DNA from: JBOFWL01 sp051653605
GTDB lineage: Bacteria > Spirochaetota > Brevinematia > Brevinematales > Brevinemataceae
Direction: 5' to 3'
DNA length: 7,647 nt
Assembly (NCBI GenBank): GCA_051653605.1
Contig: JBOFWL010000049.1
Span: 1 to 7,647 of the forward strand
Under the pieces are notes generated by a model, which saw nothing but the letters and a program-made list of their open reading frames with translations, ran no database searches and was not told where the DNA came from. A program made the translations under genes and the position numbers. Every line of letters begins with the position of its first letter. The first letter of the stretch is position 1. Below, piece after piece: positions 5,625-7,647 of the stretch.

Positions 5625-7424
5625 TTATTTCAAGGTGACAGTGCGATCTTTCTCTTCACTATGTGTTTCCACATTGCGATAGTTGTTCTGCGCAAGATTA
5701 CTTACTTGGTCATTCTTTGCAAGAACTGCATTAGCGAGTGTGTTGAGCGGTAATGCACCTGCATCATGGGCTGCTACTATATGTTGTGGTAACTGAATGG
5801 TACAGGGAACTTTGTCGATATGTGCTATCAGACAACTTCCCTGTAGGGTGGGGGTCTCTATTCTAGGGTTAAGTACTTCGTCTGCATACGTTTTGTATTG
5901 AATACGATTAGCCGGCATTGATGAACCCTCCTGACGTTCAGTGACCTCCTTTCCAGCTTTATTGAGAAGATTTGCACCACCTAAGCCCATCAATGTCATT
6001 TTAAGAATAGGATTCTTTACAAACATTCCTGCAAGGATACTGGCAATAGGCATAAGGGTATCTCTTTTGCCAAATGTGGTATTCTTACCTGTAAACATAC
6101 CCAACAATATATCGGGAAGCATAGAAATAACATATCCCAAATTGGAGCCTACTTTTCCAATGCCATCTAAGCCTACATTACTGAGTAGCCCAGACCACCC
6201 TTCAGTATTTCCTTGTATGGGTGATTCCTGATTTTGCTTTGTTGCTTGTTCTGCAGATTCTTGATTTTGCAGATAGGCTTGCATAGCCAATTTCGGTTCT
6301 ACATCTTTGACTCGTTCATTTTCCACTTTAGTTTGGGCTTCTTGTTGCCTTTGAATAGCCATGTACGTTTCTTCATAGCCAGGAGCAACTACAAGCGGAA
6401 TATCTGCGTACTTTTCCTTTGTCTCATCTGTAGCTGGTATCCTCCAGGGTGAGATTCCTTCTGCAATGGCAGAGTCTATATAGTTCATGATAAGTGGTTT
6501 CTCTGTAGCTATTCCCATTTTCTTGCTTAGCTCTTGATTGAGTGATAACACATAAGGATTTTCCCAAGATTTAATGCGGTTCCCTTCTTGTCGAAATTCT
6601 GCTAACAGATTGCTCTTACTTCCAAACACTCCTTGACTGATACAATCTTCAATAGTCATAACTTTAGCCTCTGGGGTATTCTTATCCATGAGATAGCTAA
6701 CACCATTGAACACCACATCAAAGCCGACGAATCGTCCTAAGTTGGCCCATGAACCACACCCTCCTGTGGAAACCACATCAATACCGATGGAGGCAACCTT
6801 GGCTGTGCCTTTTTCAACTATACCCGGATTATATGCCTTTTCTCCTTTTTCTGCAATCTCATGGTCAAGTGATGACTTGGATAACATGGTGGATATTCCG
6901 AATAGACTACCTTCTCCAGCTTTTCGCATGATGTACTCCATAGAGGATTTAGGCATTCTGTCTTTGACTAATTTGTCAATCATCATCTGTTGCACTCGGT
7001 AGTCAACGTAAGCATAAGCAAGATCGCCACCCAACTTTTGGCTAAGGAGATCGTAGCGTTCACGCCCAATCTCTTTAATAATTGTGTTGCGCCATTCTGA
7101 AGAGATTCTTATCAGATCTTTCTGGAAGTCTTTATTTCCAGTAATTTGCTCTTGACACATTCCAATATAGTCTTCAGTAGTCTTGCTATTCCACTTGCCT
7201 GTCATCTTTAAGAATTGCATAGAGTCATCAGGCATATTGTTCATACTATTGCCCATGGAACGAAGGGCACCGCTGATACTAGTCTGGTATTCTGCATATT
7301 CATGAAGCTGTTTCCTGTTCAGGTCTTCTTGAACATTACGCATTACAGGCGTAAAAGAGGTATCGAAATACTTTTGCAAACAGTATTCGATTTCAGAGAA
7401 TCGAGTTGAATTATTAATAGCCAT
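5625..7424 (-). CDS. Conserved-looking hypothetical protein with hydrophobic segments, conjugation-associated
   Basis: I do not recognise the family of this 599-residue protein. The N-terminal ~200 residues are mostly helical and hydrophilic, with Met- and Gln-rich stretches. Residues about 205-245 form a Gly-rich, moderately hydrophobic region (SIGIDVVSTGGCGSWANLG at 212-230). Residues about 355-402 are Gln/Glu/Lys-rich and look like coiled coil or disordered spacer, with NQES occurring twice (387-390 and 398-401). Two hydrophobic segments follow, at about 426-444 (YVISMLPDILLGMF) and 457-486 (MPIASILAGMF, then LKMTLMGLGGANLL), which could be membrane helices or buried hairpins. The C-terminal ~80 residues look globular and then become polar. 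There is no signal peptide. The ATG at 7424 is 3 bases after the upstream stop and the next gene starts 20 bases downstream, so it is firmly in the operon. A membrane-linked transfer or entry function is only a guess from context. Confidence 0.75.
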   Translation of the reverse strand: MAINNSTRFSEIEYCLQKYFDTSFTPVMRNVQEDLNRKQLHEYAEYQTSISGALRSMGNSMNNMPDDSMQFLKMTGKWNSKTTEDYIGMCQEQITGNKDFQKDLIRISSEWRNTIIKEIGRERYDLLSQKLGGDLAYAYVDYRVQQMMIDKLVKDRMPKSSMEYIMRKAGEGSLFGISTMLSKSSLDHEIAEKGEKAYNPGIVEKGTAKVASIGIDVVSTGGCGSWANLGRFVGFDVVFNGVSYLMDKNTPEAKVMTIEDCISQGVFGSKSNLLAEFRQEGNRIKSWENPYVLSLNQELSKKMGIATEKPLIMNYIDSAIAEGISPWRIPATDETKEKYADIPLVVAPGYEETYMAIQRQQEAQTKVENERVKDVEPKLAMQAYLQNQESAEQATKQNQESPIQGNTEGWSGLLSNVGLDGIGKVGSNLGYVISMLPDILLGMFTGKNTTFGKRDTLMPIASILAGMFVKNPILKMTLMGLGGANLLNKAGKEVTERQEGSSMPANRIQYKTYADEVLNPRIETPTLQGSCLIAHIDKVPCTIQLPQHIVAAHDAGALPLNTLANAVLAKNDQVSNLAQNNYRNVETHSEEKDRTVTLK

Positions 7425-7427
7425 ACG

Positions 7428-7647
7428 TTATAAACTCTGTTGAAGTAGTTGCTCTTTTGTTTGTTCAATGGCATTGTGGTACATCTCCATCTGTTTGGGA
7501 TAGAACTCTTCCAACCATTTATCTTTATCAATTTGATTCCTCAAGAAGTGAATGGCCTGTTCACGCTCAATCTCAATAGCGGGTTCTCCAGCCTCTTGAT
7601 TATTGAACCAACATTTAGTCCACCATCTGATCCCTGCCTGATCGGGA
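7428..7647 (-). CDS. C-terminal end of an unrecognised protein (5' part outside the window)
   Basis: A reading frame is open from the window edge to TAA at 7430-7428 and gives 72 C-terminal residues. It begins near DQAGIRWWTKCWFNNQEAGE, is rich in aromatic residues at first (RWWTKCWF), and then forms a charged, probably helical tail with many Glu, Gln and Lys, ending EQLLQQSL. The stop is 3 bases before the start of the 599-aa gene, the same tight packing seen through the rest of the operon, which supports its being real. Too little is visible to name a family. Confidence 0.65.
   Translation of the reverse strand, partial: PDQAGIRWWTKCWFNNQEAGEPAIEIEREQAIHFLRNQIDKDKWLEEFYPKQMEMYHNAIEQTKEQLLQQSL

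Noticed and set aside
7343..7531. 62-aa open frame on the minus strand spanning the junction of the first two genes
   Set aside because: It is out of frame with both the 72-residue C-terminus and the 599-aa gene, which meet neatly with a 3-base gap.
1..7647. tRNA, rRNA, CRISPR arrays, insertion sequences, terminators and promoters
   Set aside because: No cloverleaf, repeat-spacer pattern, transposase, hairpin plus T-run or long intergenic region was seen; the longest gap between genes is 20 bases.

Overview
The window looks like part of a conjugative element (an ICE/conjugative transposon or conjugative plasmid) of a Bacteroidota host, most likely a gut or oral Bacteroidales such as Bacteroides, Parabacteroides or Prevotella. 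The evidence is the family content (ArdC-type antirestriction domains, a multi-domain 'polyvalent' protein, a bifunctional peptidoglycan hydrolase, an OB-fold protein), A-rich leaders without clear Shine-Dalgarno sequences, and moderate to low GC. Genus and element family cannot be fixed from the sequence alone. No integrase, relaxase, coupling ATPase or recognisable T4SS gene lies inside the window, so 'conjugative element' is an inference from cargo.

All seven genes are on the minus strand and are read from high to low coordinates. Gaps are 2 to 20 bases, and one pair overlaps by 8 bases. No intergenic space is large enough for an internal promoter or terminator, so this is almost certainly the middle of one operon. 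In transcription order: (1) 7647-7428, the C-terminal 72 residues of an unrecognised protein; (2) 7424-5625, a 599-aa unrecognised protein with hydrophobic segments; (3) 5604-2965, an 879-aa multi-domain protein; (4) 2951-1359, a 530-aa GH73 plus M23 peptidoglycan hydrolase with no signal peptide; (5) 1342-1091, an 83-aa two-helix membrane protein; (6) 1098-475, a 207-aa protein with two predicted OB-folds; (7) 472-1, the N-terminal 157 residues of an ArdC-like antirestriction protein that runs off the window.

The most unusual gene is the 879-aa protein. It joins an ArdC-N-like domain, a zincin-like domain whose HExxH motif has become RQVVT, a large uncharacterised middle, and a C-terminal MutS domain I whose Phe-x-Glu mismatch-reading motif has become Thr-Tyr-Gln. 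It therefore keeps folds known for DNA processing and protection but appears to have lost the key residues of two of them.

A working model is that the genes help the element cross the cell wall (hydrolase, perhaps with the small membrane protein) and protect or manage incoming single-stranded DNA (two ArdC-type proteins, the OB-fold protein, the MutS-I fusion). Hand-counted GC drops from about 50% in the first ~1.85 kb to roughly 37-42% over most of the rest. The step falls inside the hydrolase gene, near the end of its M23 domain, which suggests a mosaic operon.
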